Shown: positions 1 to 7,427, counted from the first letter of the stretch. The stretch is DNA of 8,995 bases from Spirochaetaceae bacterium (GCA_031284295.1 JAITAE010000170.1:1-8995); one strand, 5' to 3'. Program-made: numbers and translations. Notes: a model not told the origin generated them from the letters alone.

Positions 1-1353
1 TCCGCCGCGGAAAGTGAACGAATTAAAGTGAGTCTGGATGATGGTGAGATTGCCGTAGCGCTGCTGTCAGAAGACTTTGACAAAGACGGCAGCGAGGAGC
101 AAGTAATCGCGTACCGGAATTTGTTAAAAGAAAACAACCCGATATACCTTACATACATTGATTACCAAGAAGACAAAAAACTGTACAAACGTGTGTGGAG
201 CGGTCCCAGCGCCGTGGTACGTCCGGGAACCGTGTCCCTTTTTACCCAGGACCTGACGGGCGACCGTAGCGCTTGTATAATACTTACCGGCATGAACGGC
301 AAGGGTGAACATACAATGGCCGTATTCCGCGTTACAAAAAATGACCAGGATGACGGAGCGCTAATCGGAAAAATAGCCGACATAAAAATTGACGGAACAA
401 TATCTATCATCGAAACAGAACGCACACAGGCCTACCAGATGGGCCTTACAAGAGGGGCAAGTTTCGAGATCAAAGGACGCGGACGGGATACATCGTCTTC
501 TAACGAATTTGACCAGATAGAAATTACATATTCCTATAACCCCGATCTGGGCCGGTACGTACAAAAAAAAGTTGACCGTATACCGGGCGCTCGCGCGGAA
601 GGCGCGCAGTTCAGCAGGCTTTTGTCGGGAAGCGCGGCGGAATTCGAACAGTTCATCAGCGGGTTGTGGTACCGGGTAGCGCCGGATATGTCGGTAAACA
701 ACAGCCAGTACATTTACTTTGATACGGGCGGACGCGAGATAATTTTTTACGACAAGAGTACCCAGCAGGTGTACAAATGGCTTTCGTCAACGTCAACAAG
801 GTACGGCCTGTACATTTCAAGCCAAAATATTTCCGTTATTACGTTGCGCCGCGTGATGGACATTGAACTGGAATCCATCGACAGTATACGTGTAAAAGTA
901 TTTGAAGATGTCCGTATGAAGATAGCGCTTAGTGCGCCGTGGGATGGTTCGTACCGTAAATCGCCGGCTTCCATAAAATCCGGCGAAGCGGCGGCCCTGC
1001 CCATAAAACCTTATATTGACGGAACATACAACGGCCCGTTTGGCGGCATCACGTTCTCGTCAAACGGCGAGTATGTATTCAATGTTTCAGGAAAAACTCA
1101 GTCCGGGCGCTACACCTTCTTTACGCTGGACAGGCAGGAGTACCTGGAATTGCTTCCCGAAGGAGGGCAAACGTTGCCTGCCGGGGTGAAAATGTCTGCC
1201 GACGGGAAAAAGGTGCGCGAGGTGTACCGTGTTGTCCGGCCTGTGCAGGCTGAGACAGACGGCGAATCCTTTTCGCTGCAAAGGGTACGACTGGGCGCTG
1301 GCGGCATCCAGGAATTTCATGAAGACCCGATCGCCTTTAGCCTTTCGCCATGA
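1..1353 (+). CDS. Pallilysin-related treponemal surface protein, 5' end outside window
   Basis: The reading frame is open from base 1 and ends at TGA 1351-1353, so the true start and any lipoprotein signal lie upstream; the GTG at 28 is only an internal codon. Early in the frame are two FG-GAP/VCBS-like pieces, DFDKDGSEEQV (73-105) and DLTGDRSACIILTG (250-291), the first with a DxDxDG calcium-loop pattern. The middle (about 640-957) aligns by eye with my memory of Treponema pallidum Tp0751: GLW, YFD..REI.F, ISVITLRR, VFEDV and PWDGSYR match in order. That family is a surface lipoprotein with a lipocalin-like domain that binds host matrix proteins. The HEXXH site reported for Tp0751 reads IDSIR here (877-891), so protease activity is not supported. 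A further ~110-residue beta-rich part (1012-1350) extends beyond where Tp0751 ends. Family assignment is fairly sure; the adhesin function is inferred and less likely in a non-pathogen. Confidence 0.78.
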   Translation, partial: SAAESERIKVSLDDGEIAVALLSEDFDKDGSEEQVIAYRNLLKENNPIYLTYIDYQEDKKLYKRVWSGPSAVVRPGTVSLFTQDLTGDRSACIILTGMNGKGEHTMAVFRVTKNDQDDGALIGKIADIKIDGTISIIETERTQAYQMGLTRGASFEIKGRGRDTSSSNEFDQIEITYSYNPDLGRYVQKKVDRIPGARAEGAQFSRLLSGSAAEFEQFISGLWYRVAPDMSVNNSQYIYFDTGGREIIFYDKSTQQVYKWLSSTSTRYGLYISSQNISVITLRRVMDIELESIDSIRVKVFEDVRMKIALSAPWDGSYRKSPASIKSGEAAALPIKPYIDGTYNGPFGGITFSSNGEYVFNVSGKTQSGRYTFFTLDRQEYLELLPEGGQTLPAGVKMSADGKKVREVYRVVRPVQAETDGESFSLQRVRLGAGGIQEFHEDPIAFSLSP

Positions 1354-1396
1354 AATCTGGCCGCCCTTAAAATTTCAGGGGTAAAACGGCGCGCTT

Positions 1397-1876
1397 ATGA
1401 AATGTGAGGCGGTAAGACTGGTTGAACTGCTGACAGAAAAACGACTGCGTATCGTTGTCGCCGAATCGTGTACCGGCGGACTGATCGGGAGCCTGCTCGC
1501 CGCCATACCGGGCGCGTCGGACGTGTTTTGGGGCGGCTTTACCACATACACTGTCGACGCGAAACAAAAGATGCTTGGTATAGATGCCGCGCTGCTGGAA
1601 CGGTATGGGGCGGTGAGCGAGGAATGCGCAAGGGCGATGTCGGCCTCCGCGCTGAAAAGTGCAAAGGCCGACATCGCTCTGTCCGTAACCGGCCTCGCCG
1701 GGCCGGGCGGCGATGGCTCGTTAAACCCGGTCGGAACGGTTTGGGTGGGCGGTTTGCGCCGGGGTGTTCCGCCTCTAGCCAACATTTACCACTTTGCCGG
1801 CAGCCGCGGCAGGATACGCGCAGAAGCGGCGGCGGCGGCACTCAAACTAGGCATATACCTGGCCGAAAAATTTTAA
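1397..1876 (+). CDS. pncC: CinA C-terminal domain protein / nicotinamide-nucleotide amidase PncC
   Basis: This 159-residue protein is the stand-alone form of the CinA C-terminal domain, which in characterised members hydrolyses nicotinamide mononucleotide to nicotinate mononucleotide and ammonia, recycling pyridine nucleotides in the cytoplasm. The family signatures are present: VVAESCTGGLIGSLL (residues 20-34), GGFTTYTVDAKQ (46-57) with the lysine in place, and SVTGLAGPGGDG (96-107). Length matches single-domain PncC proteins; there is no N-terminal MoCF-like domain of full CinA. ATG 1397 is the only reasonable start because an in-frame TAA lies at 1382-1384. The nearest purine-rich site (AGGGG, 1377-1381) is about 15 bases away, so initiation may be weak or coupled to the gene 43 bases upstream. 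Old annotations call this family competence/damage-inducible, for which nothing here speaks. Confidence 0.9.
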   Translation: MKCEAVRLVELLTEKRLRIVVAESCTGGLIGSLLAAIPGASDVFWGGFTTYTVDAKQKMLGIDAALLERYGAVSEECARAMSASALKSAKADIALSVTGLAGPGGDGSLNPVGTVWVGGLRRGVPPLANIYHFAGSRGRIRAEAAAAALKLGIYLAEKF

Positions 1877-2057
1877 ACTCAAGCGTCTCCGTCCTGATGT
1901 ACAACTGCGTTTTATTTTTGGCGCGGCACTGTAATTCCGGTATGTCCTCGATGATGTAAAAGCGCTCGTCAGGCGAAAAGTCCCGCGAAGCAAGCGCCGT
2001 TCTCGCCTCCGTCAACGCCGCCCTTAACGCCTGCTCCTGCGAGTGGGAAGCGCTTGG
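1842..2057 (-). pseudogene. Possible remnant or small unrecognised coding segment
   Basis: On the minus strand this stretch reads as 71 protein-like residues, including SRDFSPDERFYIIEDIPELQ and CRAKNKTQLYIRTETLEFK, with ordinary codon use for the window. It is closed upstream by a TAG (plus-strand 2058-2060) and ends at TGA (1842-1844), overlapping the 3' end of pncC by 35 bases on the opposite strand. There is no ATG. A TTG at 2013-2015 with AAGGG five bases ahead could start a 57-residue protein. I do not recognise the family. The lack of a proper start and the promoter-like sequence just upstream suggest the tail of a decayed gene, but a small real gene or chance cannot be excluded. Confidence 0.35.
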
Positions 2058-2084
2058 CTAGGGAAATTCACGGAAATAATGGAA

Positions 2085-2111
2085 CCGGTGAGCGTATGTT
2101 AAACTCACCGG
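2085..2111. repeat. 8-bp perfect inverted repeat upstream of rnf promoter
   Basis: CCGGTGAG (2085-2092) and CTCACCGG (2104-2111) are perfect reverse complements around an 11-base AT-rich loop. No T-run follows in either direction, so it is not a standard terminator. It lies 46 bases before the -35 box of the rnf operon, where a regulator site could sit, or it may end the pncC transcript inefficiently. Confidence 0.5.
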
Positions 2112-2157
2112 CGGACCGAATATGTAAATTAAAATGCAGTCTTATGCAAGTATTTTC

Positions 2158-2186
2158 TTGACGCTTACCATTCTATGGGATAAAAT
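2158..2186 (+). promoter_or_regulatory. Sigma-70-type promoter of the rnf operon
   Basis: TTGACG (2158-2163) and TAAAAT (2181-2186) are separated by exactly 17 bases, each one mismatch from the TTGACA/TATAAT consensus, with AT-rich sequence upstream. Transcription would begin near 2193, leaving a 5' leader of about 25 bases. That is too short for a riboswitch, so any control would act at the promoter. Confidence 0.75.
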
Positions 2187-2217
2187 TATTAAAAATCCAG
2201 AATAGACGAGGCCATGA

Positions 2218-3633
2218 ATGGCGAAAAAGTGTACGTTTAGGCGTGGTATCCATATCCCTGAAAGGAAGGATCGCACAACCGGGAAGCCGGCTGAACTTGT
2301 TCCGATACCGAAACAAGTGGTTATTCCCATAAATCAGCATTTAGGAGCTCCCAACAAAGCTATTGTAGCGGTTGGTGACGCGGTAAAAAGGGGGCAGGTT
2401 ATAGCTGATGCGGCAGCGCCCGGCCCAATGACGGTTCCGGTACATGCTTCAATTGCCGGTATAGTAAAAAAAATTGAGGTGCGGACGCAGTCCAACAATG
2501 CCGATGGCCCATGCATCATCATCGAGGCGGATCCGTCCGTTTCGGGGGATATATTCATGGAGCCGCTCGATCCGTTCACCTGTACGAAAGAAGAAGCCCT
2601 CAAACGAATACGGGATGCGGGCATAGTGGGCATGGGCGGCGCGGGTTTTCCGGTCCATGTAAAGCTGAATCCGCCTCCTGGATCCAAGATTGATTACATC
2701 ATAGCTGACGGCGCGGAGTGCGAAGGCTACCTCACTACGGATGAGGCGGCGATAAGCGCTAAGGTTGATGTGATTGTTAAGGGTATAGCCATTTTAATGA
2801 AGATAGCCGGCGTGAAAGAGGCTATTTTCGGAATGGAGGACAACAAAGAATTCCTTGTTCCAAAAGTTGAAAAGGCAATTGCGGACGGCGGTTATCCGGG
2901 TAAAATTACGGTTGCTCTCTGTAGGACGCGGTATCCGCAGGGCGGCGAAAAGATGCTGATAACGGCGCTCACCGGCAGAGAAGTGCCGTCCGGCGCGCTT
3001 CCTTCCGCCGCGGGCTGCATTGTGCAGAATGTCGGCAGTCTCCTCGCCATTGGTGAAGCTTTCACTATAGGCCGCCCGCTTATCAAACGGGGGCTTACTG
3101 TTTCAGGCGGCGCGTGCGGAAACCCGCGCAATATTGTGGCTCCGATAGGCACGATTCTAACAGACCTTCCGCCTGAATATCTCGATATTCATTATGACAA
3201 ATTGGCAAAAATCATTTTCGGCGGGCCGATGATGGGGACTGCTGTTCCGCACGCAAATATCCCGGTACAGAAGAATACGTCCGGCATAAACTTTCTTACG
3301 CAGGAAGAAACGTATATAGAGCCTGAGGGTAACTGTATTCGCTGCGGGCGTTGTATCAAAAATTGCAGTGCGCGACTCTTTCCCGTTCTGATGAACAACG
3401 CGTTGGAGGCTGGCGATATGGACGAAGCACAAAAGATTGGCCTAATGGACTGTTTTGAATGTGGATCGTGTACGTTCAACTGTCCAGCCAAAATAAGGCT
3501 TGTTCAGCGTTTCCGCGTGGGCAAGTTCAATCTGCGTAACCATTTAGCGGCAAAGGCGGCTCAGGCTAAAGCTAAGGCGGATGCCGCCGCGGCCAAGTCT
3601 GCTGCTACAGCGCCTGTAACGGCGAAGGTTTAA
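2218..3633 (+). CDS. rnfC: Rnf complex subunit RnfC (NADH/FMN and 2x[4Fe-4S])
   Basis: RnfC is the peripheral cytoplasmic subunit of the Rnf complex where NAD+ meets the electron chain from ferredoxin. The 471 residues show the family order: an N-terminal RnfC barrel (GIHIPERKDRT, then PMTVPVHASIAGIVKKIE at 70-87), the nucleotide/flavin-binding region with GMGGAGFPVHVKL (138-150) and ADGAECEGYLTTDE (163-176), then two [4Fe-4S] sites, C373-x2-C376-x2-C379-x3-C383 and C412-x2-C415-x2-C418-x3-C422. The last ~30 residues are an Ala/Lys-rich tail. I use ATG 2218 because GACGAGG (2205-2211) sits six bases ahead and the protein begins in the usual way; ATG 2214 is in another frame. It is first in the operon, 25 bases after the predicted transcript start, and its stop is followed directly by the rnfD ribosome binding site. 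Confidence 0.97.
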   Translation: MAKKCTFRRGIHIPERKDRTTGKPAELVPIPKQVVIPINQHLGAPNKAIVAVGDAVKRGQVIADAAAPGPMTVPVHASIAGIVKKIEVRTQSNNADGPCIIIEADPSVSGDIFMEPLDPFTCTKEEALKRIRDAGIVGMGGAGFPVHVKLNPPPGSKIDYIIADGAECEGYLTTDEAAISAKVDVIVKGIAILMKIAGVKEAIFGMEDNKEFLVPKVEKAIADGGYPGKITVALCRTRYPQGGEKMLITALTGREVPSGALPSAAGCIVQNVGSLLAIGEAFTIGRPLIKRGLTVSGGACGNPRNIVAPIGTILTDLPPEYLDIHYDKLAKIIFGGPMMGTAVPHANIPVQKNTSGINFLTQEETYIEPEGNCIRCGRCIKNCSARLFPVLMNNALEAGDMDEAQKIGLMDCFECGSCTFNCPAKIRLVQRFRVGKFNLRNHLAAKAAQAKAKADAAAAKSAATAPVTAKV

Positions 3634-3643
3634 GGAGGAAACA

Positions 3644-4687
3644 ATGGCAGAAAACGAAAATCAGACGACAAAACTCCTGTACCTGCAATCGAGCCCGCAT
3701 ATAGTACGCACGGACGACACGGCAAAGATAATGAGCCGCGTGGTAATCTCGCTGTTGCCAGTTACCGTTTGGGGAATCGTGATATTCGGCGTAAGCGCAC
3801 TGATGAACGTGGCGGTCTCTGTCGCGGTGGCGGTGGCGGGCGAGGCGTTTTTCAGGCGAGTTACCGGTCAGGAAATCCGTATAAAAGACTGTTCGGCGGT
3901 CGTAACCGGCCTCCTGTTGGCGCTTGTTGTGCCGCCCTCGACTCCACTTTGGATGACGGCTCTAGGAGCGTTGTTCGCCGTCATAGTGGCGAAAGAATTT
4001 TTCGGCGGACTAGGCGCAAACGTGTTCAATCCGGCGCTGGCGGGCCGCGCCTTTCTGTTGATGAGCTTTCCCGCCGCGATGACGACTTGGTTAAAGCCGT
4101 CGGGACTGCATACACCGTTCTATCAATTTTCGGGCGGAAACCTTGTTGATGGCGCGACGACTGCGACTCCGCTCGGCATAATAAAAGAGGGGTTGGTTCC
4201 CGGCTTTGGCGCGGTGGAATCGAGTCTTGGCGTTTCGTCTTACGGCGAAATGTTAAAAGAGCTGTTTTTGGGAAACCGCGCCGGTTGTATAGGTGAAACA
4301 TCGGCGCTGCTGATACTGGCGGGCGGTATATTCTTGCTTGCCACTAAAACGATAGACTGGCGCGCTCCGGTGGCATTGATAGTTACAACTTTTATCGCGT
4401 CATGGGCGCTCGGCCTTGACCCGGTATTTTCCGTGCTGAGCGGCGGCGTTGTGTTTGGCGCGGTCTTCATGGCAACCGACTATACAAGCGCGCCGGTAAC
4501 GGAATATGGCAAACTGATATTCGGCGTGGGCGCGGGACTGCTTGCCGTGTTGATACGGAAGTTCGGCAATTATCCTGAAGGCGCGACATACGGCATCCTG
4601 ATAATGAACATGGCGACGCCCTTCCTTAACCGGATACTGCACAAAAAATACGGCTATGTCGCGCCCGCAAAGGGGGCAAAATCATGA
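3644..4687 (+). CDS. rnfD: Rnf complex subunit RnfD (membrane flavoprotein)
   Basis: RnfD is the large integral membrane subunit, related to NqrB, carrying covalently attached FMN (and, in characterised complexes, riboflavin) and thought to take part in ion movement. The 347 residues include family hallmarks: SSPHI near the N-terminus, FGGLGANVFNPALAGRAFLL (120-139), GETSALLILAGG (217-228), ATDYTSAPVTEYGK (277-290) and YPEGATYGILIMN (310-322), with many hydrophobic segments between. The flavinylation site aligns at TTATPL (172-177), with T175 the likely acceptor; the usual S/T-G-A-T has T in place of G. A strong GGAGG (3634-3638) lies five bases before ATG 3644, right after the rnfC stop. Its stop overlaps the rnfG start (ATGA, 4684-4687), implying translational coupling. 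Confidence 0.97.
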   Translation: MAENENQTTKLLYLQSSPHIVRTDDTAKIMSRVVISLLPVTVWGIVIFGVSALMNVAVSVAVAVAGEAFFRRVTGQEIRIKDCSAVVTGLLLALVVPPSTPLWMTALGALFAVIVAKEFFGGLGANVFNPALAGRAFLLMSFPAAMTTWLKPSGLHTPFYQFSGGNLVDGATTATPLGIIKEGLVPGFGAVESSLGVSSYGEMLKELFLGNRAGCIGETSALLILAGGIFLLATKTIDWRAPVALIVTTFIASWALGLDPVFSVLSGGVVFGAVFMATDYTSAPVTEYGKLIFGVGAGLLAVLIRKFGNYPEGATYGILIMNMATPFLNRILHKKYGYVAPAKGAKS

Positions 4688-5289
4688 AAGACACGATAAA
4701 AATGACCGTAGCGCTTGTCATTTTCGCGGCAATAGCCTGCGCGGGGCTCGCGGTGGTCTACGATTCAACATCAAAAACGATTGCGGAGCGGCAAAAAAAG
4801 GACCTGGACGACGCGCTGAAGGGGCTGTTCCCCGCCGGAGATGATTTTTCGCCGATAGACGGCAGCCTGTCCGCGGCGGACGGCAAGGTTCAAATCGGCG
4901 ATTCCTATACGGTAACAAGCGGTGGAGAGCCTATCGGCGTGGCGGTAAACGCTTCAAGCGGCGGATTTCAGGCGGGTATTACCGTCCTTACCGGCATTGA
5001 CACGGCGGGCGCTATCACCGGCGTAAAGATTCTGCAAATATCCGACACGCCCGGACTTGGCGCAAACGCCGCCAAAGAAAATTACTACGTTGACAAACCG
5101 GCAAAACTCACCTTTTACGGACAGTTTGCCGGCATGAAGGCCGCCGGTAATATCGCGGTCAAAAAGGACGGCGGCACAGTTGAAGCTATAACCGCGGCAA
5201 CTATTACTAGCCGCGCCGTATCGCTCATCGTAAAGAACGCGGCTCAGGCAGGCGTGGAATGGATGACCGCCAATGGAGGTTCAAATTGA
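4684..5289 (+). CDS. rnfG: Rnf complex subunit RnfG (covalent FMN)
   Basis: RnfG is a single-span membrane protein whose FMN domain lies outside the cytoplasmic membrane and receives a covalently bound FMN by the action of ApbE/Ftp. The 201 residues comprise one N-terminal hydrophobic helix (about 8-26), then the FMN-binding domain with SDTPGLGANAAKENY (120-134), GQFAG (146-150) and the modification motif EAITAATITSRAV (167-179), where T173 is the expected flavin carrier. The motif has Ala where the textbook S/T-G-A-T has Gly; I believe this variant occurs in other anaerobes. It starts inside the rnfD stop codon, with AGGGGG at 4671-4676 as ribosome binding site. No flavin transferase gene is in the window. 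Confidence 0.95.
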   Translation: MKDTIKMTVALVIFAAIACAGLAVVYDSTSKTIAERQKKDLDDALKGLFPAGDDFSPIDGSLSAADGKVQIGDSYTVTSGGEPIGVAVNASSGGFQAGITVLTGIDTAGAITGVKILQISDTPGLGANAAKENYYVDKPAKLTFYGQFAGMKAAGNIAVKKDGGTVEAITAATITSRAVSLIVKNAAQAGVEWMTANGGSN

Positions 5290-5918
5290 AAAAATTTGGT
5301 CAAATATTTGTCAACGGACTCGTAAACGAGAACCCGCTTTTGATACTTATGATAGGACTGTGTTCCTCGCTTGCCGTAACTACCAGTGTCGCAAACGGCA
5401 TCGGGATGGGACTTTCGATGACCTTCGTTCTGTTGATGTCCGAGTTTGTCATCAGCTTGTTTAAAAAACTGATACCGTCATCGGTGCGGATACCCATCTT
5501 CATCATAGTAATAGCGGCTTTCACTACGATAATCGATTATGTTCTGCAAGCCTATTTCCCGGCTCTTTCAAAGGCTATGGGTGTATTCATACCGCTCATC
5601 GTCGTAAACTGCATCATCATGGGGCGAGTGGAAGCCTTCGCCTCGAAACAGCCGGTGATTTATTCGATAGCGGACGGACTCGGCATGGGGCTTGGGTACA
5701 CATGGGTTCTTGCCGGCATATCGCTGATTCGAGAGTTGCTCGGCAACGGTTCGATACTCGATATACCTGTTTTTGGTGAAAACTACCAGCCGGTACTATT
5801 TTTTACGCTGCCTCCCGGAGGTTTTTTCGTATTTTCCTTATTCATCAGTCTAGGGCTTTATATCAAACAGCGTCAGAGCAAGACGCCCATAAACCGGAAC
5901 AAAGAGGGGTGCTGTTAA
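5286..5918 (+). CDS. rnfE: Rnf complex subunit RnfE (integral membrane, TTG start)
   Basis: RnfE is one of two homologous six-helix subunits (with RnfA) that pack in opposite orientations as the membrane core; in solved complexes cysteines from both hold a buried iron-sulfur cluster. Here those are C26 (GLCSSLAV) and C109 (VVNCIIMGR). NGLVNENPLLILMIGLC and ADGLGMGLGYTWVL are typical. I choose TTG 5286 over the in-frame ATG at 5259. GGAGG (5276-5280) is five bases before the TTG, the protein then begins MKKFGQIF as relatives do, and the TTGA overlap with the rnfG stop matches the coupled layout of the operon. This gives 210 residues, the usual length. It ends with a short hydrophilic tail, and rnfA starts immediately after its stop. 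Confidence 0.95.
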   Translation: MKKFGQIFVNGLVNENPLLILMIGLCSSLAVTTSVANGIGMGLSMTFVLLMSEFVISLFKKLIPSSVRIPIFIIVIAAFTTIIDYVLQAYFPALSKAMGVFIPLIVVNCIIMGRVEAFASKQPVIYSIADGLGMGLGYTWVLAGISLIRELLGNGSILDIPVFGENYQPVLFFTLPPGGFFVFSLFISLGLYIKQRQSKTPINRNKEGCC

Positions 5919-6494
5919 ATGGATCTATTTAGTGTTTTTATCAAGGCGTTTTTAATCGACAATATTGTGTTGATGAGTTTCCTCGCGCTCTGCCCGTTTA
6001 TCGGGATGTCCAGTGATGAGGATAAGGCTGTCGGCATGGGTGTGGCCGTTACTTTCGTTACCGTTATCGCTACGGCGGTTACTTGGCCAATCTATATGTA
6101 TATTTTGAAGCCGCTCAATATGGTGTTTTTGCAGACCTTGGCGTTCATCCTCGTGATAGCGTCCCTCGTACAGCTTGTTGAATTTTTCCTTAAAAAGATG
6201 ATACCCGGACTGTATAGTTCGATGGGCATCTACCTTGCGCTGATAACGACAAACTGCGCGATTTTGGGAGCGACTTTTAACGCGATTTCGTTTGGTTATA
6301 ACTATAGTGAATCGCTCGTTTACGCGGTGGGAGTCGCAGCGGGTTTTCTGCTGGCGTTGCTTCTCCTCGCGGGAATACGCAAACGTATCCGCACAAGCCC
6401 TATCCCCGATTTTTTGAAAGGTACGCCAATACTGTTTGCGTCGGCGGCGCTGATGTCCATGGCGTTCATGGGTTTTTCCGGCATGGTAAAGTGA
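5919..6494 (+). CDS. rnfA: Rnf complex subunit RnfA (integral membrane)
   Basis: RnfA is the partner of RnfE in the membrane core. Its 191 residues are almost entirely hydrophobic, with about six helices and family motifs IDNIVLMSFLALCPFIGMS (13-31), LYSSMGIYLALITTNCAILG (98-117) and FGYNYSESLVYAVGVAAGF (125-143). C25 and C113 correspond to the pair that binds the shared iron-sulfur centre. ATG 5919 follows the rnfE TAA with no gap; GAGGGG (5904-5909), inside the rnfE end, serves as ribosome binding site. Length is normal and no key residue appears lost. Confidence 0.97.
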   Translation: MDLFSVFIKAFLIDNIVLMSFLALCPFIGMSSDEDKAVGMGVAVTFVTVIATAVTWPIYMYILKPLNMVFLQTLAFILVIASLVQLVEFFLKKMIPGLYSSMGIYLALITTNCAILGATFNAISFGYNYSESLVYAVGVAAGFLLALLLLAGIRKRIRTSPIPDFLKGTPILFASAALMSMAFMGFSGMVK

Positions 6495-6501
6495 GGATTG
6501 T

Positions 6502-7317
6502 ATGAATATAATTTTATTAACCGCTATTTTTGCCGCGGCGCTTGCCTTTATTTTGGGTATTCTGCTTGGAATTTTCAGAAAAGTGTTTCATGTCGAAACG
6601 GATGTGCTCGTGGGGCTTATCCGCGAAACATTGCCCGGCGCGAACTGCGGCGCGTGCGGCTTTGCCGGCTGCGATGGTTTTGCCGCGGCGGTCGCCGCCA
6701 GCGAAGCGGATCCTAGTAAGTGTACCGTCTCGGACGCGGAATCGACAAAGAAACGCGCCGCCCTTATCGGCGGCAGCGCGGATACACGGGCGGTTGTCGC
6801 GGTAGCAGCCTGTCAGGGCAGCCACGATCTGGCTATGCCTAAAGGCATATACACCGGCCTTCAAACCTGCCGCGGCGCAAAGATAAGCTCAAACGGTACA
6901 AAGTTATGTGCATGGGGCTGCATGGGTTTTGGCGACTGCGTGAAAGCATGTAAGTTTGACGCGCTGCGCATGGGGACAAACGGTGTTCCCGTGATAGACG
7001 CGGATAAATGCAAGGGCTGCAAGGTCTGTGTGGGTGAATGTCCGCAGGGCATAATCCGCGTTGTGGGTAAAGGGCAGAAGGGCGCGTTTGCCTTTTGCAA
7101 CAACCGCAACACGATAAAGCCTATGGTCAAAAAGACCTGTAAAATAGGCTGCGGCAAATGTACGGCCTGTGTCAAAAAATGCCCGGCGCAGGCGATAACG
7201 CTTGAAAACGGCATCCCCGCCATAGAGTATGCTAAATGCAATTCGTGCGGGACCTGCGTCGAAATATGCCCGCAAAAGGTACTGCATCTGCTGGAAACGG
7301 CGGTCAAAACGGCCTAA
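6502..7317 (+). CDS. rnfB: Rnf complex subunit RnfB (polyferredoxin, ferredoxin-oxidising end)
   Basis: RnfB accepts electrons from reduced ferredoxin. The 271 residues begin with a membrane anchor (about 4-24), then a Fes-type [4Fe-4S] domain C49-x2-C52-x4-C57-x16-C74, then a run of cysteine motifs: C136/C140/C146/C150, C170-x2-C173-x2-C176-x3-C180, C217-x2-C220-x2-C223-x3-C227 and C246-x2-C249-x2-C252-x3-C256. Counting these motifs, about five [4Fe-4S] clusters are possible; further cysteines at 104, 123, 199 and 213 are also typical of clostridial-type RnfB. The extra ferredoxin domain at the C-terminus makes it longer than the roughly 190-residue proteobacterial form. TGAGGA (6492-6497), overlapping the rnfA stop, precedes ATG 6502. 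It is last in the CDGEAB order shared with acetogens and clostridia. Confidence 0.97.
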   Translation: MNIILLTAIFAAALAFILGILLGIFRKVFHVETDVLVGLIRETLPGANCGACGFAGCDGFAAAVAASEADPSKCTVSDAESTKKRAALIGGSADTRAVVAVAACQGSHDLAMPKGIYTGLQTCRGAKISSNGTKLCAWGCMGFGDCVKACKFDALRMGTNGVPVIDADKCKGCKVCVGECPQGIIRVVGKGQKGAFAFCNNRNTIKPMVKKTCKIGCGKCTACVKKCPAQAITLENGIPAIEYAKCNSCGTCVEICPQKVLHLLETAVKTA

Positions 7318-7354
7318 TAAAGCGGCGCTAGTAAAGCGCGACATCCAGTTTAAT

Positions 7355-7401
7355 GCTACGGGCGGCAAGCGTATGCTCCCGCCGCCTGTAGCAATGTTTT
7401 T
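7355..7401 (+). terminator. Rho-independent terminator of the rnf operon
   Basis: GCTACGGGCGGC (7355-7366) pairs with GCCGCCTGTAGC (7381-7392), 12 pairs with one G-U, and a small inner stem AGC/GCT within the loop. TTTTT follows at 7397-7401. It starts 38 bases after the rnfB stop. The reverse strand has no T-run, so it acts for the plus strand only. Confidence 0.85.
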
Positions 7402-7427
7402 ACGCACGGCATGGCGGCGACAATTTT

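Noticed and set aside
1319..1336. HEDPI near the C-terminus of the pallilysin-related protein as an alternative HEXXH site
   Set aside because: It lacks the second histidine and lies outside the lipocalin-like part, in the C-terminal extension.
1468..1959. Long open frame overlapping pncC on the same strand
   Set aside because: It is an Arg-rich, low-sense frame; the pncC frame carries all family motifs.
2214..2217. ATG 2214 as a start near rnfC
   Set aside because: It is in a different frame from rnfC; ATG 2218 gives the full RnfC protein with good spacing.
2187..2217. FMN or other riboswitch ahead of the flavin-using rnf operon
   Set aside because: The predicted leader is only about 25 bases and contains no such structure.
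5259..5285. ATG 5259 as the start of rnfE
   Set aside because: It has no ribosome binding site and would add nine residues unlike the family start; TTG 5286 has GGAGG and the expected N-terminus.
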